DNA from: Eumeta japonica
Taxonomy: Eukaryota; Arthropoda; Insecta; Lepidoptera; Psychidae
Assembly: GCA_005406025.1 (NCBI GenBank)
Contig: BGZK01001431.1
Span: 89,613 to 153,612 of the forward strand
Direction of reading: 5' to 3'
DNA length: 64,000 bases
In this document: in pieces, positions 11,095 through 23,544 of the stretch
How the letters are laid out: the number at the start of each line of letters is the position of its first letter
How positions within the stretch are numbered: position 1 is the stretch's first letter
Translations under genes and position numbers: made by a program
The notes under the pieces: generated by a model
Told to the model about the DNA's origin: nothing
Seen by the model: the letters and a program-made list of their open reading frames with translations, nothing else
Database searches by the model: none

Positions 11095-14000
11095 ACGCAC
11101 GTTTTGGTAATTCTATTTAATATTATTTAGTATTGGTATAAATAATATTAAAAGATATAAAATAATTTGGCATAGCACTAAATAGAATTGAAGTGTTTTA
11201 AGTGAAAAATAATTTAAATGTAAACTATGTTCAATCAAATTGAAATATTTATTTTAAAAATTTACATTTTTTTTTTTGATAAATTCTAAATGTTCTAAAT
11301 ATTCAAAATATATTAAACAGTCTTGAACTTTAAGTCAAGCCCCTTAATTCTTTTCTATTACTATTTATTATCATTATTGAATTATTGTTAATAAAGATTA
11401 AGCAACACTAATTAAAGGATTATTCCCCAGAGGGTAACAAAAGTCTGACACATCTATAGTCTTACTATTGTTCGTAATTTTTGTAATCACAATTTAATGA
11501 CGTCACGTATTAGTTCAGCTATACTTCTAAATAATATTTGTTGAACGTCTTTGCTATGATTATGTACATTGTTCCGGTTGGCCTGCGCAACGCGTCGGTT
11601 AAACTTTGACATACACGAGTACAAATTGAATATAATATTTGACGAGAATTAACCTTAAATGTCACGCCTCGAGGACACTGTAAGAGTTCTCGAGTTCGAT
11701 TGTAGATTCTAAAATTAACAGGCGCACTTAAGTCTCCGTTGATGAAGCTTTTCCTTCCGAAATGATGTAAATAAAGCACTCCAGGCCGTGAGTTATGACA
11801 AACCGGCGCGAGCGACCCGCAGGGTAATCGAGTTTCCTCGGCCGCTGCGAGAATTATCTCGCCCGGAGGTGAGAGCGAAATAAAATTGAACAAAGTTCGT
11901 AATTGTTGTTCAGCGCCGCCACGGGAAAGGATGCTTTTTAAGAAGTTCCCCTAACCGGACAGGAATTTGTTGGAAATAAAGGCCCGCTAAATCCTAGTGA
12001 CGTTGATTACTTTTTATTCTTAACGCTTTCAGAAATTTAATCTTCCTCTTAAAACTTACATAAAACTGGAACTTGCGGGATTACTTCGTTGTTTGTCTGT
12101 CGTCGCGGTCCCTCTTCTAGAAGTCGCTTATTGCTGGAAATTGTTGTAGTTTTATGGTAACGACATAAATACGTGCTGAAAATCTTGAATTTTAATTTAT
12201 TACTAGAGTAGTCTATTAAAAGGTATCACACATGTCGGCTGCCTCGAACATAAAAAAAAATCAACTAATTTTTATTATTTTTTTATTTTTTCTACATGTA
12301 GGTAGACTTCATGTATAGTACACAAATGTTCTGTTGTTGAAATATTTTCCATTTGTTACATAGATATTGAAATGGCCAAATAAAATGACTGCATGTGAGA
12401 TTTGGACTTATAAATAAAAAAAACAAAGCAAATGATTGAATTAATGAATTAGGAATGTTGAGAGTAATTACTTTCTCTACTGTTTGGGCAGCCGAGATAC
12501 AGATTATTAAAAGTGTTCCACACCAAAGTATCTTTTAAAATAATTGTTATTGTTACGATCGCTGACTATTTATGCTATCGCTATCTACTAAGACTGATAG
12601 CAGAAATAGTGTTTTTCCAAACTATACAGCTCTTAGTATCGGAAATGAATAGTTAGAGGCAGTTGAAATATATTACAATATCTATTCATTCAATACCCAC
12701 GTAAAATGACCGCGATGCCAAAGATCACGAATAGAATTTCCAACGCGGCTACGAAGCGAATTAGAAGCAAAATAATAGTGATCACACTATGGAGAAACGG
12801 TAATGGCTGATACTAAAGTTTTCATGGTAAAAGGGAATAATGGCTGGTTAATACTTAATGTGTGGTGTAAATCTGTATACATAATTTGTAAGGGTCTTAG
12901 TTGATAGCGTCATTTTATTATTGAACTTCGTTAAAGCCGCCAAGAAAGCATAAAATATTTAGAGTGTGTAGGGCTAGAAGAATACGTGTTAATGATTATG
13001 TAACCTTAAATTGTTTAAAGTAGAAAGATGAAAAAATTTTCCCAGATAATTATGAAATACAAAATATGACATTCACTTTTCATAGGTGAATGATCGTAAA
13101 ACTTTTATTATGTTACCTTAGTAAATATTAAGCGTAATGAAACTTTTAAGTGTGTCAATTGCATAATAGATATTCTCAATAAAATTATATGAATCAATGG
13201 CACTAAAAGTTGCTTATTATTCATAAAAGTTATTGATAGCTAAAAAGAGTGAGATTTCAACGCAATGTAATCAATTTATATTCAAGCCATGAAACTTTTC
13301 AGTTCGAATTAGAAAATTGTTTCCAATGTCGAGACTAGACAAATGTAAAACTGTGGATGATAAACAAGTTTGTGTATTTTGTTCATTTAATCGGGTATAA
13401 GTTAATTAACACCGACGCTAAAATACAAGACAAAAACTATTAGCATAAGCATTTTTATTGAGCAAAGCCAAAGGAGAAGACTCAAGACCGATATGGAGAA
13501 AACAGCTATGTAGAAACAAGACATTTTAAAGGAATTTGAGAAATCCGTATACATTTTCTATACAGCGTCTATATACAACAACATTGATATAGTTAATATA
13601 CATCGTCACAAAAACATATCAAAACGGCTAGAGATCCTCGAGCAAAGCGGACTCGCCACTGAACAAAGGAATTCTCAGATGCTAGTCTGTACTAGACCAG
13701 GATGGCTCGTACATAAGTTCTTTTTATTTAATTTTTAAACAAATAACAATTAAATAATTTATAAAACATAAATGGAAAATAAAATTTAATGTTCATTTTT
13801 TACTCCAGATGTTATTTAATCAGTGATTGTCGAATCTATACGTCTGAAACGTGAAACAAGGGTAAGGGTGGTACCATTTTTTCATAGGAAATACCTTATT
13901 GTTGAAGAATTACGGATCTATTATTGTCTGGAGTCGCGCGTGTACGTTATTTTCGAAGGTTATAACAAACCATGCCACTCTCACGTTTGATTATTTTCAG

Positions 14001-14175
14001 TTACCAGGAAAACCAGTTTCCGAAAAGGCGTCATCACCGTAGACCACGTGGAGGCGCTTTGGCGAATTATACAAAATTGACCGTTGTGCTTAGCATATGT
14101 ACACTAGAAAAGTTTTTTGATTTAAACTAAACCCGAACAGTGCCACGTTCTCTTCAGCAATGCTTATTAACTATC
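11095..14175. other. AT-rich stretch with a GC-rich island at 11640-11950
   Basis: A 124-codon minus-strand frame (11519-11893) crosses the GC-rich island but begins at TTG, not ATG. It shows no recognisable domain, so I do not call it a gene. The island is a candidate for conserved non-coding DNA or an exon. The rest is AT-rich and featureless, apart from a 13440-13720 segment of mixed composition that I cannot classify. Confidence 0.4.
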
Positions 14176-14179
14176 GCCA

Positions 14180-14740
14180 TATCGAAGTGCAGATATATTT
14201 GTACAAACATATCACTATGTCGATCCGAAAACTTAAACCGAACTTATTGCAAAGAAGCTGGAGAATGGGACATGCTGTATCTCCGAAACTCGTCATCACA
14301 GTATTGGAATACGTTTGCAATATCTTTAATTAAAAAAGGAACAACATTAATAGCTAATATATTTCTCAACTCTCAACTTCAATTCATGAATTGATTCACA
14401 ATTCAGAATAACGAAAGCGGAATATTTGATTAGCCTAAGCGCCAAGCCAAAGATCTCAATTGTTCCTCAAAAAGTAGGTCCAAAATTACTATGGATAAGA
14501 CTGAAATTATGTCGAAAGCTTGCTTATTTTGTACCCACTCCAACGATAGTCGAGAACTGTTCGATCGAAATCGTTGACAAAACGTTTACTTAGGCGATAG
14601 GCAGACCTAACTTTAATGTAGATGTTACAGGAGCGATTCAGCTCGACTAGGTAGTGTTCGGAAAATTACGAAGTACCTTCAAGTTCAGTATATTTTAGTG
14701 CTTAAAGACGTAAGTAAAGTAATCAATAACCGCTAGGAAA
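14180..14740 (+). pseudogene. RTE-like LINE reverse transcriptase, broken
   Basis: Conceptual translation across shifting frames follows the second half of an RTE-type reverse transcriptase. YLYKHITMSIRKLKPN leads into RMGHAVSPKLVITVLEYVC (about 14265-14325, the position of the usual RQGDPxSPKLF block). A degraded region follows with stops where the catalytic (F/Y)ADD would be. Then come DLNCSS and MDKTEIMSKAC (14451-14523) and PTPTIVENCSIEIVDK (14535-14582, the usual segment before 'YLG'). IQLD, VFGKLRST and LKT end it near 14712. Several stops and frame changes show it is dead. Such enzymes reverse-transcribe their own mRNA at a nicked target. Only an internal fragment remains; endonuclease and 3' tail are not seen. 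Confidence 0.75.
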
Positions 14741-14744
14741 GAAA

Positions 14745-17035
14745 GATTTTCGAGTAGCTGTTTAGCACTAGACTTCGCTGCGTAGGGAGGCTTTCTATTA
14801 ACTGTCCTAATTTACTGGATTCGGTAAAGATTATGAATCACGGTTGGTTACAAGTAGCCTAGAAGGTGAACGTCTAGTGGTTGAAACAAGCAATCCGTTG
14901 CAGTTGTAAAAATTATTTATATGATAAATACGACACACTGATATAGTTTTAAAATGAATTACTGACAACAACTACATAGCTTACTTACATAAATGGTTTT
15001 TGGAAAAGCCTCGAGTCCGTAATTTTAAACATTGAAGGGTTATTTCATGAGCAGATCGTAGATGAAAAATAATTTCTTGGTGAACATGAAGTTTGTTTTT
15101 AAAATTAAATGCGTATCTATACAAAGCATTATGGCGATGCTTAACCGTTATTAAGTTGCTTTAAGAGTCGACAATTTTGGTTTATGACGATAGCACTTTT
15201 TTTTATTAAAACTAAACTGTATACAACGATTTATGGCAATGTTGTGAACGAATAGTTCCGACTACGATCGAGATATAATTAAAATTGTATTTCGTTATAT
15301 AAAACTAGACTTATAAGTATTAAGTTTTACGTTAATATTAGTATTTAATAAAGTGTTTTCTTTCGAGAAGATATTTCGGACTGCAGCATTTATGTTTACG
15401 ATATTATTGTACCTACATCCGTTACATATCAGAATTATTTGTATGTAAGTTTATATCTAAATAAAAGTTTGCGAATTAATATTGAGCAAATGTTATCGTT
15501 TAAAATGTATAAAAGTTTGAAATATATTTTAAGGTACTCATTGAAACTATTGTGTTAAACAAAAATGACGATAACTTAAATTGGTTTATAATTTATTTTA
15601 TTCATTATATAAAGATTCGTTTGATATGCTTAAAACCGATAAAATGGTACCCTTTTCACAGCTCTGCAGAATGGTGCTCTTCAAAAGACGTATCACATCT
15701 GATAAAACGTTGTATATCACGGGCGCCGCGCGCGCTCCGATAACGCAGTTTTTCGGGCGATAGATTTGACATCGGTGGACTTTACTGAAGAAACATTCTT
15801 CATAGATATTCATTTATCACTTCTGCTTTAGATTGAAAAATTTTTTCAGTAATAGTTTCCAATAATGGTCCCTCTTATTATCAGACTAAGTTTTTAAAAT
15901 AAGTATAATTTGATATATTTTTATAAGTATAATTTGTTATATTACATTAAGTCCAAATAGAGCGTCCAATGGTTTTCGTTTTAGATTTAAACTATACGCG
16001 TTAATCCAGGATAGAGATTGTGAGAGTGAAATTATTGAACTTAATATTCTCTCATGCCTATCAAACTAGTAACTAATTAAATAGTTGAAGATTTTCAGAA
16101 CTTTGATGCATTATCGTGAGGGGTGAGATTTTTGATTTGTGTTTTTACAAAATTTTAATAAGCTGTTTAAAGGGTCACTTCACTTATTATCATTCCATAA
16201 CAGAGCTTATTTTTTTTCCTTTTCATAACACATCACAGCATTTGTTATGAAGAGAAAAAATAAGGTGATGTTGTCATTTCTACATGGCACTTTAGACGAA
16301 AGAAAAATTTCTTTTTAATTTCAATTTTCATGATAGGAAAACAATAATTCTATGACGTATATCATATCCCATTGAATACATCGACTGTCAAATATGAATC
16401 ATTTATTCAAAATGATTTGTCATCTCACCCTGTAATATTTGTATTGTCATCGATTTGTATTTTTGGAAATCGTTGAATCAGCTATGGACGTTGTTGAACA
16501 TGGTATACTAAAACTTCGTTTCTACCTTTTTTGTATTGCCAATTGCAACAAAATGCACGTGTATTCTGACTTGCCGAAAGTATAGCAGTCGCATTTAAAA
16601 GGACTCCTCACCCCCGATGCGTCAAATTTTCAAGTTTTGGAAATCGAATGGTTAGGCAACGTCATTTGATTTTGTGCTCCAATTCCCTGCGTCGATACGT
16701 CAATACAGAATAAGTTTCACAAGTCGACATCCACGGTGGACGCCGACGTATCTTATCACGGCAAAATGCTTTAATAAGAAGATATCAGACGATAACAGTG
16801 AAAATATACTTCGTGAAAAGTTCTCCTGAAGAAAATTTTCGACGTTCCCAAAGAACGGCAGCTGCGTGAGAACGATGGGGATTATTTGAAGGGTTAGTTA
16901 GACGAGGAACTTTTGATAATAGAAATAATCTTTAGCTTTGAATGTGAAGATGCAAATCATTTGTATTTCTTACTCTCCACTATTAAAATTGAAAAATTTT
17001 CATTAAATTGGAAAGTTACTATTTTCAATCCAATT
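14745..17035. other. Intergenic, nothing firmly recognised
   Basis: AT-rich with mixed patches at 15640-15790 (GGGCGCCGCGCGCGC) and 16590-16890. Those patches could be conserved DNA or old repeat. Overlapping frames at 15552-15813 on both strands shadow each other and match nothing I know. Confidence 0.4.
16206..16263. repeat. Imperfect hairpin
   Basis: A left arm CTTATTTTTTTTCCTTTTCA-TAAC can pair with a right arm GTTATGAAGAGAAAAAATAAG around a loop of about 14 bases. The U/A-rich stem makes a small-RNA precursor possible but unproven. Confidence 0.5.
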
Positions 17036-17039
17036 TTAG

Positions 17040-18300
17040 AAAATCGAGTTTTTATCAGATCTTGTCGTTTTAGGGTCCTAGAAATCTATTTCGGCCTTTT
17101 GTCGGACTATGTCTGTATGGTTGCGTGGTGTGTGCGTGCGTGCGTACGTGCGTGCATAAGTCCTTGCGTGCGTATGTAAATTTCCTATCAATTTTGAACA
17201 GATTAACCGATCGAAACGCAGTCTACAACATTAAAAACGAAGACTCCTTTTGAATGTCGTGAACTGCGTTTCAATCGTTTAATTTAGAGTTTAGTTGACC
17301 TAAACTTCCTGAAAACCTTCACCAGGTAGATTTTGAGAAATCTTAAAAAGCAATATTTTTTCGAAATAACTTTTAGACTACTTCACTGATCGATATCAAA
17401 ATCTAATAAGTAATTTTTCCCCAGTAGTTGTATCGATTGTCGTAAAATTGCATAAAAATCAGCTAATCTAATCAAGAGGTATCGTTGGAGAAAAAAATAT
17501 TTAAAAGTGTTTTCTTGTAATACTTTTTAACTTATTATATGGATAAAGTCTAAGACATATCCAGTTGTTTTCCTTAAAAAAAATTTCGGAAAAGTATTTT
17601 TTAGGATGTTTTTTAAATTACTCTAATAATAAATTGCAAAATCTAACCAGCTCTTTTTCTTAAAAAACAACGTCGCTCTTTGAAAATGTTTCAAAGTTGG
17701 TTGGAGCGTTCGAGAGATATCGCTACTAAAAAATTAGAAAAAATGAGTTTTTCTAAAGTGACATGTTATTCTTGATGGTTTGATGTTTGGTATCCTATAA
17801 TTTTTTTCTATTTAAAAAGGTGTGTCGGATATCATAAAACAGATGAAAATTGAGCAACGCGTTCGAAAGATATGATAGTTGAAAAAAAACACATATTGAA
17901 CTTGAAGAGCTCAAAACATATTAAAATTAAATTTTCGAGCTTGGAGAACTTAAAAAGCATCTAAATCAATCTTTGAAAAATAATAAGCTCAATAATTCAC
18001 TGCTACTTTATTTTTGAACACTTTGAGCGCAAAAGTAGTAGGAAGGTTAAGGGATAGCCTGCAGAGCCAACCATCTTTCAAATTTTTGAGCTAAGAGACT
18101 CATAAACAATATTTATAGCTCAAAGAGCTTAAAAGCCCATTGATAAATATCATAGCAGAAAGTTTTATGGATGGGCTGCAGGGTCAACCGTTTTACAGAT
18201 TTTTTCCGAGCTAAAACTTTTCGGTATGTTGAAATGTCTAATATCTAGCATACAACTTGAACAACGCTCAGTTCTTACTTTTTAAATTCACCTTAACGCA
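17040..18300 (+). repeat. Repeat E, copy 1
   Basis: This diverged repeat pairs with 30110-30900 in reverse orientation. The clearest shared segment includes AATAACTTTTAGACTACTTC and GATCGAT (about 17363-17396), matched on the minus strand of the partner by AATAACTTTTAAACGACTA. Both copies carry GAGATATCG near GTTCG and several GAGCTC/AGCTCAAA motifs (17908-18130 here). A GTGC-rich run (17128-17176) lies near its left side. I see no coding sequence. I recognise the type as a lepidopteran repeat but cannot name it. Confidence 0.55.
17128..17176. repeat. GTGC/GTGCGT simple repeat
   Basis: GTGTGCGTGCGTGCGTACG and a second GTGCGT cluster form a short interrupted microsatellite. The 88-codon frame passing through (16913-17179) owes its Cys/Val/Ala tail to this repeat. 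Confidence 0.8.
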
Positions 18301-18834
18301 AAGCAACATTCATGGGTCAATTTTAACGTCAAAATTAGTTTTGATGAGACTTTTTATTAGAATTGAATTCAAAAGGAAATTACGGACAGAACACTTAGAA
18401 AGGTAAGTACAGACATTTTTTTGGAAGCAATCTAAGACTCTAATTGCCTTAATATCAGGATTATTAAGACGTATCTGATAAAGAAGATGTAATAGAGCAA
18501 ATGTTAATGACTTGATGGATCGCTCGCAGCTTTTCTTATTAAAGAGATATAATATTCTTTGTGAGGTGGCAGGCGTCTTTTATAAAATATTCATAATAAG
18601 AGTGTAATTGATTTTTATCTGACTCTATAATGGAATATAAATTTGTGATATCTAAAATATAAAAATATTTTATCTATAGATATGCTTCCAGCGAGCACTA
18701 GGAACCTCCTCTACTCCTGGATAAAGGGGCTAAAGTGGTAAGTAATAAAAGATAAAAAAGAAATTTAAATAACTTTATTTATAATTATCATCATACATAT
18801 ATTTAAACACTGAGCCCATATACATATGTTATAT

Positions 18835-18853
18835 TATATATATATATATATAT
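18835..18853. repeat. (TA)n microsatellite
   Basis: About 19 bp of pure TA dinucleotide, directly before repeat D copy 1. Confidence 0.9.
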
Positions 18854-18866
18854 GGTAATATACATA

Positions 18867-19072
18867 TTTTTGAAGATGAGAAGATCAATCATATCATAAG
18901 CAATTGTACAATATTGCGTGTTTTTACTACGGAAAAAAATGTTTGCTGTCATCGAATAAAGAATGCCTATTTAAGTAATGTTAAAAAATAAATGATAGTT
19001 TGGGTTGTTAAAGTACGTGTTAAAATTCTTTCTATACAAAAATAACATGAAAAATATTTTGTATTCAATTCA
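18867..19072 (+). repeat. Repeat D, copy 1
   Basis: About 205 bp matching 45083-45291 in the same orientation. Shared landmarks are AGAAGATCAATCAT / TAAGATCAATCATTTAATAAG, AATTGTACAATATT, AATGATAGTTTGG / AATAATAGTTTGGTT and ATAACATGA-AAATATTTT. It is non-coding and of unknown class. Confidence 0.7.
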
Positions 19073-19339
19073 AATTAAAAAAATATTTGTTTATTCGTAT
19101 CATTCCTCAAAATTTAAATGAAAATTATTTTTTTAAAACTAGCTACTTATAAATAGTAAAATAAAAAAAAAAACATGTTTAAATTAAAAACATGGAACTC
19201 TTTGCCAAACTTATTATGTACATTACATTAAACTGTCATTTGTTTTTATAAATTGGCGGCAAAATGAAAATTGTTTGCCTAACATCAACATGCATTTGAC
19301 GTGAGACAATTTTCATGCAGTGATTTTCTATGACTTTTC

Positions 19340-20110
19340 TTGCTACTAAGAAAGTTATAACAGACTTCCTTTGGCCTTTCATGATAAAGCTCCATCCCTC
19401 GCCCATTTTTATAACTGGATCAATGAGTTCAAATGTGATCGCACTAGTCTGACTGACGTGATCGGTGTTGAGAGATGTCTATATACTGCGACGAACGAAG
19501 ACAGCATCAGGGCCGTGCGGCTTATAATAGAGACTGACAAAAGAGTGACCTGCCAGCAGAATTGGCCAAGCTTTGGTATTGGTATGAATCAAATGCAAAA
19601 AATCCTTCATGACTATTTAGTGGTCAGAAAGCTTTGTACTCGTTGCATACCTCATAACTTGACCGAAGCTCAAAAAATCCGTCGGCTCAATTAGTGCTGC
19701 GAAATGATGCAAAGATTTATCGGCGGTGAGTCAAATGCTGGATACGATATAGTTACAGGTGACGAAATTTGGATTTATTGTTACGACGCCGGAACCAAAA
19801 GACAGTCTACTCAGTAGGTATTTTCTTTCGAGGAGTTGCTCACTAAAATTATACAAAGTCGCGCGTCGATAAAAAGAATGTGGCCTCTTTCTTCAGAATG
19901 ACAAGTCATTATGCAATAATTGTTTTATAAGATAAAAAAAAACAGTACACTAACAATTATTTGCTTCTTGTTTTCGAAAAAGTTTGGGAAAAATTAGGTC
20001 ATAGTAGGATTGTCCTTCATTGTGATAACGTCCCACCACATAGCGCTAGACAAACAACTAACAATTTGGGATGAATGGGTATAGAAATATTTGGTTGGCA
20101 TGAAACGTAC
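19340..20110 (+). pseudogene. mariner transposase relic
   Basis: A frame at 19371-19694 (107 codons) carries FYNWINEFKCDRTSLTD, the usual 'WFxxFKxGRxSxxD' helix-turn-helix region, then IPHNLTEAQKIRRLN, the usual linker before the catalytic domain. The same frame continues past a TAG at 19692 into CCEMMQRF and IVTGDEIWIYCYD (about 19749-19787), the first catalytic Asp block. Another stop follows at 19816. After a frameshift, KLGHSRIVLHCDNVPPHSA (about 19993-20050) supplies the second Asp block. The C-terminal third with the last acidic residue is not visible, and clear terminal repeats are not found. Transposases of this family cut and paste the element at TA sites. This copy is dead: several stops, at least one shift and a missing end. 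Confidence 0.88.
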
Positions 20111-20111
20111 C

Positions 20112-20985
20112 TAGAATTAACAATTTAACGGTTAGCGGAATAAGATAATTATAAAAATATATAACACTTGCTTAGGTGTTCGATATCTGTCAATCCTCTG
20201 GAATCAATGTTCAATTATTTGGATAGAGATTCGTAGTGGAGAGACAGATTCGAGGGTCAGCGGTGGGTTGCATGCTGCATGTTAATGCATGTTACAGGCA
20301 AGCGTCTACTATGGATTTCCGTGAATTAACACCTCACATAATTCAATATAGAAATACTGGCTCACCCGCCTTACAGCCTCGACTTCGTACAATGCGACTT
20401 TTATTTATTTCCTAAAATAAAAGAAAAACTTCGAGTACATTGTTTTACGGACACCTAATGCAGCGAAGTATTGATCTTAAAGAACACTCTTTTGAAAAAT
20501 AATAATAGTAAAATTAACTTAACAGTTTGCTCAATTGTTTATTTACTATGAACTTTCAGATTATCGCACGTATAAAATATCGAAGCCGTTGTAACTATAG
20601 AATGTAGTCATTCTTGTCAAATTTATTACTTTAATTAATTACAGAAGCAATAAAATAATTACATTCGTTGTTTTTTTTATAATTTCCCTGAAGGGAACAA
20701 AATAAGTGGTGAAATGTATGAAAAATCAAAAGCGCTAAAGCTGTCGGTGTCAACATTAATGTTTTAGTTAATCGATACTAACGAAGAATTATTATATGCA
20801 TTGTTTTTTCAAGTAACCATGAAGGGGTGCAATAAAGGTTGAAATTTTTATATAAAAAAACGAAACCGTTGAAACTACTGACGTCAAAATTTATATATTA
20901 TTATTTATTATTTTCTTAAAAATTATGACATGCATCAATTTCAGAAAAGTAGCTTTAACAGGTAAAATAAGAGATGAAATTTCTA
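20112..20985. other. Intergenic, nothing recognised
   Basis: AT-rich sequence with short homopolymers. No supported frame or repeat. Confidence 0.45.
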
Positions 20986-20989
20986 TTAT

Positions 20990-21700
20990 TCTAAAAAAAA
21001 TGTCTGTCTGTCTGTTTGTTTATATCTCTTATTGTAATTTAAGAACGGTTTGACAAACTTTGGTAAAACTTCGAATACACTAAAACCATAAGCTATGTAT
21101 GATTACGATGAAGGCATGTCTGTTTGTTTGTCCGAGCTAATCTCCGAAACGGCTAAACATATTGTAAAAAAAATAAATGAATAAAAGTCCTGGATTAAAA
21201 AAAAAACAGGAAAATATTTGTTAATCTATCTATTCTAACAAGTGGAACTATGAATAGAATGTTTTTTATAAAGTTTTGTCGTAAATATTTATTCCTTAGC
21301 ACACCTAACCTTTACTTATTTACAATGACTTCGTGGGGACTGCTTTTATAATAAAAGAATGGCTTAAGCGATTTTAATGAACTTCGGGACACAGCCAGAA
21401 CAAGGAGTTGCGTAAATGATAGCCTGTAATATCATGTCGACAAAGTTTCGGTTTGTTAGCTTGTCCGGACTAATCTTTATCGCCGAACAATCTCCGAAAA
21501 GGCTGAATGGATTATGATCAAATTTTGCTTCTTCTTCAATAAACTATCTTCTATGAGTGTGTATCTCGTTTATTTTCTTCGTGTGCCGAAACCATTCAAT
21601 CGATTACTATGAAATGGGCGATATGTAATACTTGAAAACGAACGGGAAGGCTTCTGAAAAAAAAACTTTGTATCTGACGTTGTCTGTATAAATATACAGA
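20990..21700 (+). repeat. Degenerate repeats with CTCCGAAA-CGGCT motif
   Basis: The motif cluster 'GTCCGAGCTAATCTCCGAAA', 'CGGCTAAAC' occurs at 21138-21165. It recurs in altered form at 21461-21505 (GTCCGGACTAATC ... CTCCGAAAAGGCTGAATGG) and, weaker, at 21577-21610. Runs of TGTCTGTCTGTTTG precede it. I know this kind of sequence from lepidopteran repeats that end in the ACTAGCTT module. It lies directly before repeat F copy 1, so both may be one long, decayed element. Confidence 0.5.
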
Positions 21701-21789
21701 TAATTTATTTTATTCAACGATTCTAAAATTTTTTTCACTCATACGAAGCTACACTATCCCCGAGCAATATAATATAAATTTTATTTTGA

Positions 21790-22205
21790 TACTAGCATTC
21801 ACTCTGACTTTGTCCAAATCGGAACTGTGATCGATACCGGAATTGAAGTTGCATGTATGCCGGGAAGCAATATCAAATCGAGGTATCGAAATCGAGAACG
21901 AAAACAAGATCGCGAATGTAATGAATCAAGTGTGTGACTAAAATTTGTGACTGGAATCGGAATAAGGAATAGTATCGAGGTCAGAATTGATAGCCACATA
22001 GAAATTTAAAGTAGAATCGAATTCTACTTAGATCAAGACGGGTTAGGATTCAAAAACGGGATCATAATAGAAATTGAGAATAAAACAAATCGGTACCTAG
22101 ATAAGCACTGTATCGCAATTGAAAACAGGATTACAATCGGAATTTTGATTGAGGAATTTATGTTATTTTCACAAGGACGGAGCCTCAGACAAAAGCTAAC
22201 ATATA
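21790..22205 (-). repeat. Repeat F, copy 1 (ACTAGCTT head, GAATCG tract)
   Basis: Read on the minus strand, it starts TTAGCTTTTGTC, a GC-rich head and TCCGTCC (22166-22198). It then runs into a long degenerate array of TCGATTCC-like units (GAATCG/GGAATC on the plus strand, 21810-22145). The same order is found at 31170-31478, 44080-44370 and 61371-61800. A chance frame rich in Ile/Pro/Ser (21799-21999) results from the array. Confidence 0.65.
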
Positions 22206-22209
22206 TATA

Positions 22210-23125
22210 TTAGCTGTACATACACAAATTTAGTGCGTTTATAAAAGAATTGCAATCACAGTGTATGTAGTTGCGTTATAAAACTTCGAAATGACAACTT
22301 GTCAAGAGATGCATACGTAAATGTCTGAAAAGAGTTGTGAATTATATTTTTTATTATTCTACAATATATCACAAAACCATAATTCTTTCAAGTTCCCATT
22401 TAATGTTTCACAACCGAAACTCCCTTTTTAAGTTTGGACAACGTAAATGTGCTGGCTAAATGCTTATACTAAGCCAATTTCCATCGTCCATGTGAAGCAT
22501 TTTCTGGGCAAAAGAAGTGTGACGAAAAAGGAAGTAACAAGGTAACTCTTTAAGAGTTGCGTTTTTTCAGTTTGAGTTCAGTGCTCTCTAAACATTAGAA
22601 ACAATTTAAAAGCTATTTCAAAATGAAACATAGCTATTTCAAAATGCGTTTCTTGTAATGGCTATATTTTTTTTCAGAGTGATTAACTAGTTGTGTTAAT
22701 GCTCGCCGAACAATAAATTTTAACATTTTGTAAATACGAACAGCAGTAAAAACACTGGAACGAATATTATATTTCAAGTCCGCCCGTAAACTTAGTGGTA
22801 ATAACGCTTTCGTTTTACGGTGTGATACATCCGCCCGTTAACTTTCAGCTTTCTTGGAAGAATGGGTAAAATATAAAAAAAAGAAACTATAACAGCGTAT
22901 GTACCTAAATAAATTTTGGTCTTATAAGATTCTTTTTTTTTCAGTAACTGAGAAAACTTTGGAAAACGGTATTTAAATTACCTTTATAACGCAATTGAAT
23001 ACTCTTGATAATTCAATAAAATAGTCACTGAATGGGTTTGTATTTCTTATTATTGATGGACTAGTTCAAAAAAAAAACTATATGGTTTTAAAAAAATTGA
23101 GATAATACCAAGCATTTAAATAATA
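22210..23125. other. Intergenic, nothing recognised
   Basis: AT-rich. A short direct repeat of AGCTATTTCAAAATG (22611-22645) is the only structure noted. Confidence 0.45.
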
Positions 23126-23130
23126 ATAAT

Positions 23131-23375
23131 AAAAATAATAATGATAATAGCGATAATAACGATCATAAGGATAATAACAATTATAACGATAGTAACGATA
23201 ATACCGATAATAGCGATAATAACGATCATAGGGATAATAACAATTATAACGATAGTAACGATAATACCGATAATAGCGATAATAACGATCATAAGGATAA
23301 TAACAATTATAACGATAGTAACGATAATACCGATAATAGCGATAATAACGATAATAACGACGACGACGACGACAA
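23131..23375. repeat. 63-bp tandem array built from GATAAT/GATAAC units
   Basis: The phrase GATCATA recurs at 23161, 23224 and 23287, exactly 63 bp apart. Within each unit, 9-bp GATAATAAC-like words repeat with fixed substitutions. The 81-codon Ile/Thr-rich frame (23141-23386) is a product of the period being a multiple of three and is not a gene. The array ends in GACGAC repeats. Confidence 0.92.
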
Positions 23376-23544
23376 CGACGAATTAATATGAATAATTTAT
23401 ATAACCAACTTGTGTAATTCTTAAATAGAGGTTATTGGCGTAAAATGATTCGGGAAACATCATCTTGCTTTTGAAAGACACAATGAAATATCATTAGATA
23501 TATCACTCAATATCGAATGATTTTTTTTTTGTTTCTACCGCATT

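Noticed and set aside
11519..11893. 124-codon minus-strand frame
   Set aside because: Starts with TTG, has no known residues, and is better explained by a GC-rich island lacking stops.
16590..16900. Segment of coding-like composition
   Set aside because: Short readable pieces in shifting frames (for example KERQLRENDGDYLKG) do not match a family; left as unclassified.
21799..21999. 66-codon Ser/Ile/Pro-rich frame (similar ones at 31153-31491 and 61447-61644)
   Set aside because: All three fall in the degenerate TCGATTCC tract of repeat F.
23141..23386. 81-codon Ile/Thr-rich frame
   Set aside because: Produced by the GATAAT/GATAAC tandem array with a period divisible by three; not a protein.
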